Assembly (NCBI GenBank): GCA_028703305.1
Contig: JAQVNC010000005.1
Span: forward strand, 1 to 46,261
DNA: 46,261 nt
Source: Patescibacteria group bacterium
GTDB taxonomy: Bacteria; Patescibacteriota; Patescibacteriia; Patescibacteriales; GWC2-42-12
Direction: 5' to 3'
In this document: positions 21,452 through 30,865 of the stretch, piece after piece
How the letters are laid out: every line of letters begins with the position of its first letter
Numbering within the stretch: position 1 is the first letter of the stretch
The notes under the pieces: model-generated
Seen by the model: the letters and a program-made list of their open reading frames with translations, nothing else
What the model was told of the DNA's origin: nothing
The model's database searches: none
Made by a program: the position numbers and the translations under genes

Positions 21452-21855
21452 AAATATTTTTTTACAAACTCTTCCCCCATTTTTATCATTTTTTTTCTCT
21501 CTCCATCCGTCTTGTCGTCATAGCCGATTAAATGCAATAGGCCATGCACTAAAATAAATATCAACTCCTCTTCGGCGCTGTTTTTAAACTTGCCGGCCTG
21601 GCGCTTAATTTGATCGTAACCAATGATAATTTCCCCGAGATAATCGCCTTCGCCGGAAAACGACAAAACGTCCGTCGCCTCGCTTAATCCCCGATAAGTA
21701 AAATTTAATTTTTTTATTTCAGCATCGTCGACTAAGGCCAGGGAAATTTCTTTATTTTTGCCTATTTTATAGGCCAGCGCGAAAGCCTGAATAACTTTTT
21801 CCAATAGCTTTAAATCAATTTTATAATTAGCCTGATTATTAATTTCAATTTTCAT
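21448..21855 (-). CDS. ybeY: Endoribonuclease YbeY (rRNA maturation)
   Basis: The zinc-site motif is HGLLHLIGYDD followed by the conserved Met-rich helix. In the family the third ligand is His (HGxxHLxGYDH); here that position is Asp, which could still bind metal. LSFTYRGLSEATDVLSF and GEIIIGYD match the family core. 135 aa, slightly short. It acts in 16S rRNA maturation and ribosome quality control. It overlaps dgkA by four bases. Confidence 0.93.
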   Translation of the reverse strand: MKIEINNQANYKIDLKLLEKVIQAFALAYKIGKNKEISLALVDDAEIKKLNFTYRGLSEATDVLSFSGEGDYLGEIIIGYDQIKRQAGKFKNSAEEELIFILVHGLLHLIGYDDKTDGERKKMIKMGEEFVKKYL

Positions 21856-21872
21856 GCTGGAATTCTTAATCT

Positions 21873-22889
21873 TTATAAATTAAACGATTTAACCATCATC
21901 TGAAAAATATTAAAATATTCCAAAACTTTTTGATCGCCCGGATTGTAAGTTAAGCTGAATATATAATTCTGTTTTTTATCCATTAAATATACATTTAAGC
22001 CATCGGGGGTTTTAAGGCCTTGCCAATTAGCGCCGCTTATCCTGTCTGTTTCACTAATGGTGAAGACGCCAATCTGCTCAATATACCATTCATCAAGCGT
22101 TTGCTTGTTAACATTAGGCTGGACTATAATCTGTACAAATTGGTTATCGCCCGTTCTAAACATCAGCGAATCATCGCCGCCGTTAATGCTGATTTGCCAA
22201 ATCGCGGGATATAACAAATCATAATTAAAAGTTTTATTCTCATAAAGAGAAATACTGGTGCTGGCGGTTAATTTTCCCGCGCCGGCCGGATTATATAAAT
22301 TTATAAGTTCAGAGCCGTCCGTGTAGCCGTCGCCATCAGTATCAGCTACAGTGGAAACGGTGTTAAAAATAAGCTCTTCCGCGTTGGTTAAACCGTCATT
22401 ATCACTATCCGCTCCAACGCGCAAGCTAAGTTCTGTCTCTTCCGGTATGGTTTCAGTGGTTGTGGTAGCGGTGGTTGTAGCCGCGCCTTCATTACCAATA
22501 GGCAAGGTCGCCATGCCTGTCCCGGTCGCGGTCAAGCCGTCTGAAGATAGAGCGGCTTGGTTAGCCTCGGTCTCGGTTAAACTATTTTCCTCGGTTAATG
22601 TCGGCTCCTGGGTAATGGTTACGCTTGGTTTTCTAAATAAAAAATAGTATAAAACAGCCGAAGCTACCAATAAAAATACCACTCCGCTAATAATTATTAT
22701 GAAGCCGGTGGTTTTGGCGCTATCCTCTTTGACCGGCTGATTTCTGAAACGCCTGGGCATGACATGAATTGCTATATTATCAATTTCGGCCGATGGTTTT
22801 GGCGCCGGATCCAATTCGCCGACAAGGTCGGCCAACGCGGATTCTGATTCCGGTCGCTCCGTTTTATGTTTTTTAAAAAAATCAAACAT
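21873..22889 (-). CDS. Membrane protein with Asp-rich calcium-type repeats and a C-terminal folded domain
   Basis: The track start lies inside the upstream gene; ATG 22889 (MFDFFKKHKTERPES), one base after the preceding stop, is used. A membrane segment (about residues 73-94) follows a cytoplasmic tail. Thr-rich linkers then lead to two TSP3/EF-hand-like loops (DSDNDGLTNAEE and DTDGDGYTDGSE), which probably bind calcium. The last about 115 residues (YDLLYPAIWQISING...) look like a compact beta domain of unknown function. It pairs with the similarly built upstream gene. Confidence 0.8.
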   Translation of the reverse strand: MFDFFKKHKTERPESESALADLVGELDPAPKPSAEIDNIAIHVMPRRFRNQPVKEDSAKTTGFIIIISGVVFLLVASAVLYYFLFRKPSVTITQEPTLTEENSLTETEANQAALSSDGLTATGTGMATLPIGNEGAATTTATTTTETIPEETELSLRVGADSDNDGLTNAEELIFNTVSTVADTDGDGYTDGSELINLYNPAGAGKLTASTSISLYENKTFNYDLLYPAIWQISINGGDDSLMFRTGDNQFVQIIVQPNVNKQTLDEWYIEQIGVFTISETDRISGANWQGLKTPDGLNVYLMDKKQNYIFSLTYNPGDQKVLEYFNIFQMMVKSFNL

Positions 22890-22890
22890 A

Positions 22891-23538
22891 TTATTGTTCT
22901 TGATTATTAATTTCAAAAAGCTTGCCCGGCCCTTTTGGGTCAAAGCCGCCTTTAACTTCTTGGCCGTCCTGATAAGTGTCGCCGTCAGAATCAGGATTAA
23001 GCGGGTCAGTGTTATAAACTTTTACTTCTTCGCGATCGGTTAAGCCGTCATTATCAGTATCCGGATTACCGGGACTGGTCCCAAGGGCGACTTCCTCTTC
23101 GTCGGTTAAACCGTCCTGGTCGCTATCGACCGGCTGGGTAACCGCGGGCTGTTCCAACTGCGCGGCGGCATTATTTTCCGCGGCCGGAGCCGCAACTTCC
23201 GGCGTAATTTGGCTATTGGCCTCCTGGCTGACTTCCATGGCGGCCGGCGTTTTACTTTTAACCATTAGCTTCAAGCCGATGTAGCCGCCGCCGATTACAA
23301 TAATTAAACCGCCAAAAATTAAACCGGCAATCAAACCTTTGTTTTTAAACCAACTGCTATTCGCTGGTATGACTGTTCCCGTGGGAGATAAAGGATTTTC
23401 GGCTCTTGGCCTAAACACTTCCGGCTTTACGGCTTTATCCACTTCGGAAAAAATATCTTCGGCTTTAGTTGGCGCTGAACCGGCCGGCCGAACGCTTTCG
23501 CCTGCCGCCAAATTTTTACTATCAAGTTCGTCAAACAT
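22891..23538 (-). CDS. Membrane protein with Asp-rich calcium-type repeats, 215 aa
   Basis: The track version begins inside a dispersed repeat (its N-terminus LPAGRQAR is the translated palindrome); ATG 23538 (MFDELDSKNLAAG) is preferred. A membrane segment lies at about residues 68-90 (GLIAGLIFGGLIIVIGGGYIG). The outer part has three calcium-type loops: DSDQDGLTDEEE, DTDNDGLTDREE and DSDGDTYQDGQE. The MFD start and overall plan match its downstream neighbour, so the pair may be tandem paralogues or partners. Confidence 0.8.
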   Translation of the reverse strand: MFDELDSKNLAAGESVRPAGSAPTKAEDIFSEVDKAVKPEVFRPRAENPLSPTGTVIPANSSWFKNKGLIAGLIFGGLIIVIGGGYIGLKLMVKSKTPAAMEVSQEANSQITPEVAAPAAENNAAAQLEQPAVTQPVDSDQDGLTDEEEVALGTSPGNPDTDNDGLTDREEVKVYNTDPLNPDSDGDTYQDGQEVKGGFDPKGPGKLFEINNQEQ

Positions 23539-23551
23539 AAAATAGTATATG

Positions 23552-23602
23552 TTATTGCGAGCCTGCCTGCCGGCAGGCAGGCGATCGTTTCGCAATGACA
23601 AA
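23552..23602. repeat. Dispersed repeat with a 20-bp perfect palindrome
   Basis: TTATTGCGAG ... CGCAATGACA encloses CCTGCCTGCCGGCAGGCAGG (23562-23581), a perfect 20-bp palindrome. It is a member of the ATTGCGAG repeat family, with a palindrome in place of the usual centre, in the gap between two surface-protein genes. Confidence 0.85.
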
Positions 23603-23610
23603 AAATTAAA

Positions 23611-26600
23611 TTATTTTATTGTTAAATTAATTTCTCCCGACTTATTGCTTTCATTGGCTTTAAGGTCTAAAGCCGTGGCCGCGAAATAGTAAATAACTCC
23701 GGCGGTTAAATTATTTATGGTAACTCCGCATTTCCCCGTGGCAACCGAACATTTGCTTTTTTCTAAATTAACCGACGCGCCCAAAGAACCGCTGGTAGCG
23801 CCGTAATAAATTTTATAAATTACGGTATCATCAATATTAGCCGTCCAAGTAATTATTGCTTTGCCGGTTCCGGCCTCGCCGCTTAAACCTTCAGGTGTTC
23901 TCGGTGCCCAACTATCGGCCGGAGTAAAGCTAACTTCATTGGAATAAACGCTTTCGGCTCCGCTTTTATATCTGGCCGTAACCGCGAAATAATATTTTAC
24001 GCCATTGGTTAGATTGCTCACTATAAAAGGATTGGCGGTCGCGCCCGGCGTTGCGGCCGGAATTGACTGCTCGTAACTGCCCGGTTTAGTGCCGTAATAA
24101 ACCAAATATTTGTCCAATTGCTGATCGCTTGGCACGCTAATCGCCTGCCAAACCAGCCCGGCCTTGCCGCCCTGCATTATTTCATTGTTGGTTGCGACGG
24201 TTAAATTAACGCCGCCAATATTGGGCGCGCCTTCCCTAAAGAAATAAAACTCTTTTAAAATATTCTGTTCGGCCGAAGAGCCGCGGATTACGGTCGTGTC
24301 GCTTAAAATCGCCGGCAAATCATCAGCCGTACCGGCCTCGCCGGCGTCGCGGCAATAATATAAAGCGAAATTAGTGCCGGAACAGCTGCCGGTTGTGGCC
24401 GTGCAATTGCCGAAGGCGTCTCGCCATGGCTCCCAACTGCCATCAGCTTTATACGTTGGCCAAGGGTTGGCGCATAAAAAGACATAAACTTCCGCGGCGC
24501 TTTCTTTAGATTGCCCGACGGTTGATGATTTATTGACTTTATCCTCTATAATAGTGGCTTTAGCATGAAGCAAAGTATTGGCTTCCTTAACATTCTGGGC
24601 GACTATCGTCTGTTCCGGCCTGTTATCAAGCGCGTTGTCGCCGTTTTTAAATTTTACCACCGCTTTATTGTCTATATTCCAATCCCAGCGCCAATTATAA
24701 ACATTTTCCACCGGCGCGATCGGCTGATTGGCCGCGAAATAAGCCGTGGCCCTAAAAATCTTATCGCTATCTCTGATGGTTTGATCGTCCGCGCCATTAT
24801 CATCGGCCGGATCATTAACCGCGGTGTTAAATAAATAGCCTGCTGGATCAATGCTTACGCCATTAACCAAACAAATTCCATTATTAGCCGCCGTATTTTC
24901 TTTAGTAATGAAAGACCAAATTTTTCCTTTAAAATTTACGCCGTTAAAAACTTTTTCATCAACCGATTTTAAGCCTATGCCCGCCTGATTTAAAACTCCG
25001 TTACGCACGGCATCAGTAACGTCCGAGTCGCCTTTTATTATAACATAATATTTTCTTTTTGCCTCTAAAATTTGCTGCGGCTTAAATTCCATGACAGTGG
25101 TTTTATCAGCTTTAACATAACCGCTAACCGAGCCGGCGACAGTACAAAAATTTCCGGTCATAGTATCCGAAGCCTGGGCATCTTTACCGAATACTTTATT
25201 AACCAAAGGCAGTTTAGCCAGCCAGAATTTTATTTTGGCGAAGATTGACGGCTTATAAGCCGCGGTTAAATATCTGGTATTGGCCGGACATTGGCTCGCG
25301 CCATAGTCGCCGGCCACGATAACATTGTTATTAAAAGTATTTATCTGCATGGCTTGGTCAAAAGTGGCTTGAATCAGGCCATTGCGGCAAACATCGTTGG
25401 CTCCGCTACCCGGTGCAGTATTGATAACTTTCGGCCTGGCCTGGCAACAGGTATCACCGCCGCAACCAACCGCGTTGGCGTCGCCGCATTCATTATCTTT
25501 AGAACAGCCGCAGCAAAGTCCCCGCTTTTCACCCGAACATGACCCTTGGTTGGCTTTACAGGTTAAAAGTGAATTTATATTTTTACAAGTATCCGGATTG
25601 GCGTAAGGATCGCAGCAACAGGTGCCGCAGCTTTGTGCCGAAGCGCCTTTGCCGTCTTCGTTTAAACAGGCAAAGCCGACGCATTTATTAATATCGCAGC
25701 TTTGCGTGGTGGTGGCGCTATTAAAACAAGTATTGCCGAATTGGGCCGCGGGCGCGCATTTATTGTCGCATTCAGCTTTAGTCTTATAAGTCGGCGAATT
25801 AGAGGCGGCTACCGGCGTATTTGAACAGCTGCCGGAACTGCATTCATAATAAGCGCAATAATTATAAGCCGGGTTGCCGGTAGCGTATGGCGCCGCTCCG
25901 CCGCGGCAAGCGTTATTTTTTTTTGCGTCAACGCAGCAGCTGCCCTCGCCCTGGCCGCTGCAAATAGCCGCGTCGCTAATTTGGGCGCAGTCGGCGCAGA
26001 CGCCGGCCGGGTTAGCCGTATCAATTAAACAAAATTTGCCGCTGGTGCCGGAGCAATTACAGGCCGCGTTATGTTCAGCCTGGGTCGCGCCCACGCTGCC
26101 GCAGCCGGAGCACTTGCCATAAGTATTAGTGTTGGCGGTTATATCACTGCCGCATTTGCCTTGGCACTTTAAAGGCGAACAGCAATCTTCGCTATCATAA
26201 CCGATGCGGCAGCAGCATTCGCAGCTGGCGCTATCGCTTTTCACGCATTTATTTTTTTTATTGCAAGTTGAACCGACTGGACAAAGGCTCTGCTCAACCA
26301 CGCAGCTACCGTCAACTGAAATGTCCGTTTCTTTTAAGCATTTAAAGCCGGTTCCGCAAGCCGAGCAAGCCGTATTATTTTCTACGCAGCGGCCGCCGGA
26401 AATACTGGTCCAACCGACCGGACAAGAGGTACTGATTTTCATGATCCATCTATTTTTATTGCTATAAGGCAAACATTCAGCGGTAGCTTCCATGGCCGCG
26501 CCGTTGATCATATAATTAACAATTTTAGGCAAACCGCAAGTTTGGTTCTTTTTAAGGCATTTATCTATGCTCGCCCTATATTCGCATAAATCAGTCTTGC

Positions 26601-28956
26601 AAGCGCTAAAATTATTACAACTATAATCGCAGCTGCCGATTTCAATAACCGCGCCGCCGCCATAGGTTGAGCATTTGCCCGGCGAGTTGGGGCAAAAATA
26701 ACTTGAAGAGCATTGGCTTAAGCCATAGCTTGAGCAAGCCTCGCCGTCAGAGCATTCGGTTTTGCCGTCGCCGTCAGAATCTTTGCAGCCGCCGGTGGAA
26801 CAGCATTGCAAATCACCATCGCATTGGTCCGGTTTATTTATGGTACAGCCGTCGCATTGGCCGGTCAGGCGGTTGCATTGGCCGCGAGCGCAACAATGAA
26901 AAGTAATCGCGCTGCCCGGCGCCGCGTTAGGTATATCGCATTTTTCTTGATTAACCGCGCATTGGCCCGATTCAGTTGAAAACGTCCAGCCAAAACCGCA
27001 AGCTACTGGCGAACCCTGGGCGCAGGTGCCGGCCGCGCGGCAGATGCCTGACCAATAGGTACCGCCGCCGCAACACTCTTCGCCGCTCTCGCATTCTGAA
27101 CTGCTGGAACATTTGCCGACTCTAAAAGGCAACGGATTGCTAATATACCCTTGGCCGTCAATTATTCTAAATGGGCCGCTGATTGAGCCGGCCGGCACGT
27201 TAGTATCAATTTTTTTGTCAGCCCAGCCGCGCACAGCGCCGTCTTTATTATTAAAATATTGGACGCGGCCGGTTCCCTGGCTAGCTCCAAACCTTTCGCC
27301 ATTAGCGGTTACCGGCCAGCCAACCGGGCCGTTATTCGGATTTAATGAACAAAGACCCGGAGCCGGCGTTTCATTATTAATCGTAAAATCAGCCGGCGCG
27401 CTGGCCTTGCCGTCAATATTGGTAACTTCAACTTTATAGGCTCCTAAACTATTTACTTTAGGAACTTTAACTATAATATAAGTATCATGCCACCAATTAT
27501 TGCGGCAGGCCTCCGGGAAATCAATGTCCGCGTTTATTTTGGTATTCGGATCGGCCGGCAAATAAAATTTTACCGAACTTTTTTGCGCGTTATAAGTTTT
27601 AAAATTACGGCCGTAAATAGTTATGTACTGGCCGGACGGGCCTTTGCTCGGCTCAATATATTCAATCGCCGGATTAGCGTCCGCGCTGTTTCTTACGGTA
27701 AAAATCAGGTCGTTGGAATTAATACTATTGGTTTGGACAAAAACCGAATTTCTGCCGTCTTTAATATTAGGCACGGTGGCTTTGACCGAAGTATTGGTCC
27801 AGCTGGCAATATTATTGGCCGCGATGGCGCTTAAGCCGCTGCCGAAGAAAACCGAATGAGGCGAAAGATTAAAACCGCTGCCCTGCAAGGTAAATTTATC
27901 AGCCAAACCGCCCGAAGGCGGATCGGCCAAGCAGAGTCCCGGACGCTTAATGTTATTTATTAAAAAATCTTTAAGCCGGGCGCCGCGGTTATTATCCGTG
28001 GTATCAAAATAATTTTTACTGTCAATAACTTTAATCGGCCCGCTAACGGCTCCGGCCGGCACGACCGCTATAATTTGATTGTCTTGCCAGAAACTTACGC
28101 AAAGCGGATTAACTTGATTGGGGAAAGTCGCGGCTTTATCATCGCCGGCATTATTGGGATCACCCGTAAAAATTACTTGTCCGGTAGTCGTACCAAAATA
28201 TCTGCCGCCGATGGTAATAAAATTTCCAATAGCGCCGTTAGGCGTCGAGGAAGCGTCAATCGGGCTGACCCAGGCGATTAAAGGAGTTTTAATACAAGAG
28301 CAATTATCGTTGGACGAGCAAGCTAAACTATCGGCGCAATCAACCGCTTGGCAGCCGGCAAGATTAGTATTGCCGTCGCAGCTTTGGCCTTCGCCGGGTT
28401 GGTTGGTTTTCTTGCACAAACAATCAGTTGCTGAACAGCTTAAACCAGCAGCGCACCGACCGGCCACGCATTGGGTATCTAGAGAATCTTTTAAACAAGG
28501 CTGGCCTTCTCCGGGCAAAGTCGGCGTACCGCCGCCGGGAGTAACCGTACCGCCGCCGGGAATGGTACTAGTTGTTCCGGTGCCGGTGGCGTCCAGCAAA
28601 TTATTTAAAATAAAACTGGCGATAGCGAATGAAGCCAAGCAAATTGTTAGCCCGATAACCGCGCCGATTAATATTTTTTTGGCTTTTTCAACTTTTTCCG
28701 CCTCGCCTTCGGCCGTCATCCAAAGCCAGCCGGCGTAGATTATTAAGCCGACCGCGATAATGCCTAAAAAGCCCAGCACTATTCTTATTATATTAGCCGC
28801 GATAATTCTCGGGTCATTAGCCGCGCTTAAGCCCGTGCCGGCGGCGGCCTCAAGCCCTACGTCAGGCGCGGTAGCGGCCATGGCGAAATGAGCCAGAGAC
28901 AGTAAAGCCGCCAGCAGGCAAAAAGTAAATAATAATTTTTTTATATTCTTAAACAT
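23611..28956 (-). CDS. Giant secreted surface protein, 1781 aa: VirB2/TrbC-like N-terminus, IPT repeats, Cys-rich regions, Fn3
   Basis: A signal peptide (about 1-27) is followed by two hydrophobic segments (about 52-78 and 93-117) in the pattern of VirB2/TrbC pilins: IIRIVLGFLGIIAVGLIIYA, then a short charged loop. After a Cys-rich linker come IPT/TIG-like repeats (about 220-610, GPSGQYITIYGRNF). A long Cys-rich region (about 615-1165) has many CC pairs, then a Big_5-like domain (INTAPGSGANDV) and two fibronectin-III domains at the C-terminus. It is likely membrane-anchored with a disulfide-rigid exterior for adhesion. It follows a related gene by 34 bases. Confidence 0.85.
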   Translation of the reverse strand: MFKNIKKLLFTFCLLAALLSLAHFAMAATAPDVGLEAAAGTGLSAANDPRIIAANIIRIVLGFLGIIAVGLIIYAGWLWMTAEGEAEKVEKAKKILIGAVIGLTICLASFAIASFILNNLLDATGTGTTSTIPGGGTVTPGGGTPTLPGEGQPCLKDSLDTQCVAGRCAAGLSCSATDCLCKKTNQPGEGQSCDGNTNLAGCQAVDCADSLACSSNDNCSCIKTPLIAWVSPIDASSTPNGAIGNFITIGGRYFGTTTGQVIFTGDPNNAGDDKAATFPNQVNPLCVSFWQDNQIIAVVPAGAVSGPIKVIDSKNYFDTTDNNRGARLKDFLINNIKRPGLCLADPPSGGLADKFTLQGSGFNLSPHSVFFGSGLSAIAANNIASWTNTSVKATVPNIKDGRNSVFVQTNSINSNDLIFTVRNSADANPAIEYIEPSKGPSGQYITIYGRNFKTYNAQKSSVKFYLPADPNTKINADIDFPEACRNNWWHDTYIIVKVPKVNSLGAYKVEVTNIDGKASAPADFTINNETPAPGLCSLNPNNGPVGWPVTANGERFGASQGTGRVQYFNNKDGAVRGWADKKIDTNVPAGSISGPFRIIDGQGYISNPLPFRVGKCSSSSECESGEECCGGGTYWSGICRAAGTCAQGSPVACGFGWTFSTESGQCAVNQEKCDIPNAAPGSAITFHCCARGQCNRLTGQCDGCTINKPDQCDGDLQCCSTGGCKDSDGDGKTECSDGEACSSYGLSQCSSSYFCPNSPGKCSTYGGGAVIEIGSCDYSCNNFSACKTDLCEYRASIDKCLKKNQTCGLPKIVNYMINGAAMEATAECLPYSNKNRWIMKISTSCPVGWTSISGGRCVENNTACSACGTGFKCLKETDISVDGSCVVEQSLCPVGSTCNKKNKCVKSDSASCECCCRIGYDSEDCCSPLKCQGKCGSDITANTNTYGKCSGCGSVGATQAEHNAACNCSGTSGKFCLIDTANPAGVCADCAQISDAAICSGQGEGSCCVDAKKNNACRGGAAPYATGNPAYNYCAYYECSSGSCSNTPVAASNSPTYKTKAECDNKCAPAAQFGNTCFNSATTTQSCDINKCVGFACLNEDGKGASAQSCGTCCCDPYANPDTCKNINSLLTCKANQGSCSGEKRGLCCGCSKDNECGDANAVGCGGDTCCQARPKVINTAPGSGANDVCRNGLIQATFDQAMQINTFNNNVIVAGDYGASQCPANTRYLTAAYKPSIFAKIKFWLAKLPLVNKVFGKDAQASDTMTGNFCTVAGSVSGYVKADKTTVMEFKPQQILEAKRKYYVIIKGDSDVTDAVRNGVLNQAGIGLKSVDEKVFNGVNFKGKIWSFITKENTAANNGICLVNGVSIDPAGYLFNTAVNDPADDNGADDQTIRDSDKIFRATAYFAANQPIAPVENVYNWRWDWNIDNKAVVKFKNGDNALDNRPEQTIVAQNVKEANTLLHAKATIIEDKVNKSSTVGQSKESAAEVYVFLCANPWPTYKADGSWEPWRDAFGNCTATTGSCSGTNFALYYCRDAGEAGTADDLPAILSDTTVIRGSSAEQNILKEFYFFREGAPNIGGVNLTVATNNEIMQGGKAGLVWQAISVPSDQQLDKYLVYYGTKPGSYEQSIPAATPGATANPFIVSNLTNGVKYYFAVTARYKSGAESVYSNEVSFTPADSWAPRTPEGLSGEAGTGKAIITWTANIDDTVIYKIYYGATSGSLGASVNLEKSKCSVATGKCGVTINNLTAGVIYYFAATALDLKANESNKSGEINLTIK

Positions 28957-28990
28957 TTTTCACTTTAAGATTTACATTTTTAATTTTTTA

Positions 28991-30721
28991 TTATTGGCAG
29001 CTCGCCTGCCCGCTCGGCTGGCCATTGCAGCAGGACGGATTGCCGGTTATGCCTAAGCCGGAGCAAGGTGTGTAGCAATTCTGGTAAATATCTTTTATGC
29101 CGGAATTTAACTGAACCGCGTAATTGGTATTTTCATTAAACTGATCATGGTTGATATAAGCGGTGGTTTTCTTGTCGCTGAAATTATCGCTTTTGGTTAT
29201 CCAATAATTATAAGCCGCGCCGGCGCTTTTAAAGTTTATGCTTGAACTATCCAACGACGAGCTCATTAATAATTTGGAAAAGGTCGCTTCCGGAGTGGCT
29301 AATAAATCCACGCCGCTGCCGCCGACCACCGGATTAACCTGATCCACTCTTGGCGGTATAGTATCAATTGTATTATTGGTATTAAACAGCCAATAATAAT
29401 CATCGCCTTCGCCTTCATGCGCTTGGCTATTGGCGTTATAGGGCGCTAAATTGCTTTGCGCTCTCGGACCCTCGGCCATGCCGTTGGCATTGCCGTCAAA
29501 CGAATTATCCGCCATATCAACTACGCCGTTATAAGGAAAAATAGCCGCGGCGGTAGTAATATCAAAAGCCGCGGCATTGATAAATGCCTTAATTTGTTTG
29601 TCGGCCGGCAAGCAATAAATCGTCTGGCCGCAGGAGTTGGTTCCGCAAGCGTCAAAAGACAAAAACTCCACTGTTTTATAACGGTTGGAAGCATAAAAAT
29701 TGCCTTCAATTACGCTAGCGGCGGCATTATCAATAATTTTAATATTATTAAAACCGCTATTGCTCTTAAAAATTCCGCTAGCCGAAATCGGGTCAACCGC
29801 CTCGGAAAAATTCATCTGTACCACGACGTTTCTTGGCTCGGTAGCGCTAGGCTGGGGAATAATGCTTTCAACTTTTGGCGGCGTGTTGTCAATAAAAGTG
29901 CCGATTTCAAACATCCAATCATAAGCTATTTCGCCGATAACGGCGCCAAAGGCCGGATCACCGTTGGCTTTTTTAATATTTTTGCTTAAAGCCACCGAGT
30001 ACCAGATTTTTTCCGTGGGCGAACCAAGATATTGCGAAGGCTTAAAAATGAAAGTTTTATTATCGTCGGTTTTCATGGCGCTAACGTCAAAGGTAACCGC
30101 GCCGGAAACGCCGTCTTTGGTTTTATAAATTTTAATATTTTGCGCGTTGATTTTATTGCCGGAAATAATCGTGGCCGGGTCAATCGCCTCTTTAAAAGTA
30201 ACCGCGATTTTGGTATTTCTGGGAATTTCTTTTTGGTTGCGTTCCGGATAATGGGAACTTATTATGCCGGAGCCTAAAGCCGAAATTCCGCTGCTTGAAC
30301 CGCCGCCCGGCATTACGGCGGTATTGCCATCACCCGCGCCTAACAGACTATTAAGCACAAAGCTAACGATGGCGAATGACGCCACGATAATTATTAAACC
30401 GATAACCGCGTTGGTTAATACTTTTTTAGCCTGCTCGACTTTTTCTTCGTTGCCCTGGCTTGTCATCCAAAGCCAGCCGGCATAAATTATCAAGCCGAGC
30501 GCGATAATACCCAAAAAACCGATAATCACCCTGATAATTTTAGCGATAATTATTCTGATGTCCTGGGTATTGCTTAAGCCGGTGCCCTCCGGATAGGTAA
30601 TGCCAACGTCAGGCGCGGTCGCGGCTAAAACAAAATTTGATAATAAAAAAACAGCTGTTATCACAATAAATAAACACGCAACCATCTTTAAAATTTTAGC
30701 GCATTTTAAGCGAATGAGCAT
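28991..30721 (-). CDS. Surface protein with VirB2/TrbC-like N-terminus and Big_5 domains, 576 aa
   Basis: ATG 30721 (MLIRLKCAKILKMVACLF) is preferred because the track extension is AT-rich and lacks a ribosome site. The N-terminal 150 residues closely parallel those of the downstream giant protein: signal peptide, LAATAPDVGITYPEGTGLSN, then the pilin-like pair IIRVIIGFLGIIALGLIIYA and LTNAVIGLIIIVASFAIVSF. Three Big_5/SbsA Ig-like domains follow (IPRNTKIAVTFKEAIDPATI; NVVVQMNFSEAVDP; a third near residue 450). The Cys-rich end stops abruptly at SGQASCQ. It is a likely paralogue and partner of the 1781-aa protein. Confidence 0.83.
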   Translation of the reverse strand: MLIRLKCAKILKMVACLFIVITAVFLLSNFVLAATAPDVGITYPEGTGLSNTQDIRIIIAKIIRVIIGFLGIIALGLIIYAGWLWMTSQGNEEKVEQAKKVLTNAVIGLIIIVASFAIVSFVLNSLLGAGDGNTAVMPGGGSSSGISALGSGIISSHYPERNQKEIPRNTKIAVTFKEAIDPATIISGNKINAQNIKIYKTKDGVSGAVTFDVSAMKTDDNKTFIFKPSQYLGSPTEKIWYSVALSKNIKKANGDPAFGAVIGEIAYDWMFEIGTFIDNTPPKVESIIPQPSATEPRNVVVQMNFSEAVDPISASGIFKSNSGFNNIKIIDNAAASVIEGNFYASNRYKTVEFLSFDACGTNSCGQTIYCLPADKQIKAFINAAAFDITTAAAIFPYNGVVDMADNSFDGNANGMAEGPRAQSNLAPYNANSQAHEGEGDDYYWLFNTNNTIDTIPPRVDQVNPVVGGSGVDLLATPEATFSKLLMSSSLDSSSINFKSAGAAYNYWITKSDNFSDKKTTAYINHDQFNENTNYAVQLNSGIKDIYQNCYTPCSGLGITGNPSCCNGQPSGQASCQ

Positions 30722-30809
30722 GGGATAAAAATAATTTCTAAATTTGTAAAATTTAACTAAAAAATTCAAAAGATTATAACTCTAAATTATAATTTATGTT
30801 TTTTGACTT

Positions 30810-30837
30810 TTGCACACTTTTATAATAATATTATAAC
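30810..30837 (+). promoter_or_regulatory. Candidate promoter of relA/spoT
   Basis: TTGCAC, 16-base spacer, TATAAC, with another TATAAT just upstream at 30821. The region is very AT-rich and lies between divergent genes, so alternative boxes are possible. Confidence 0.5.
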
Positions 30838-30865
30838 ATAAATAAAATGACAAAAGCAAACAGCC

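Noticed and set aside
24303-28738. Many ORFs of 60-200 aa inside the giant surface gene
   Set aside because: They are antisense or out-of-frame shadows of a 1781-codon gene with clear domains.
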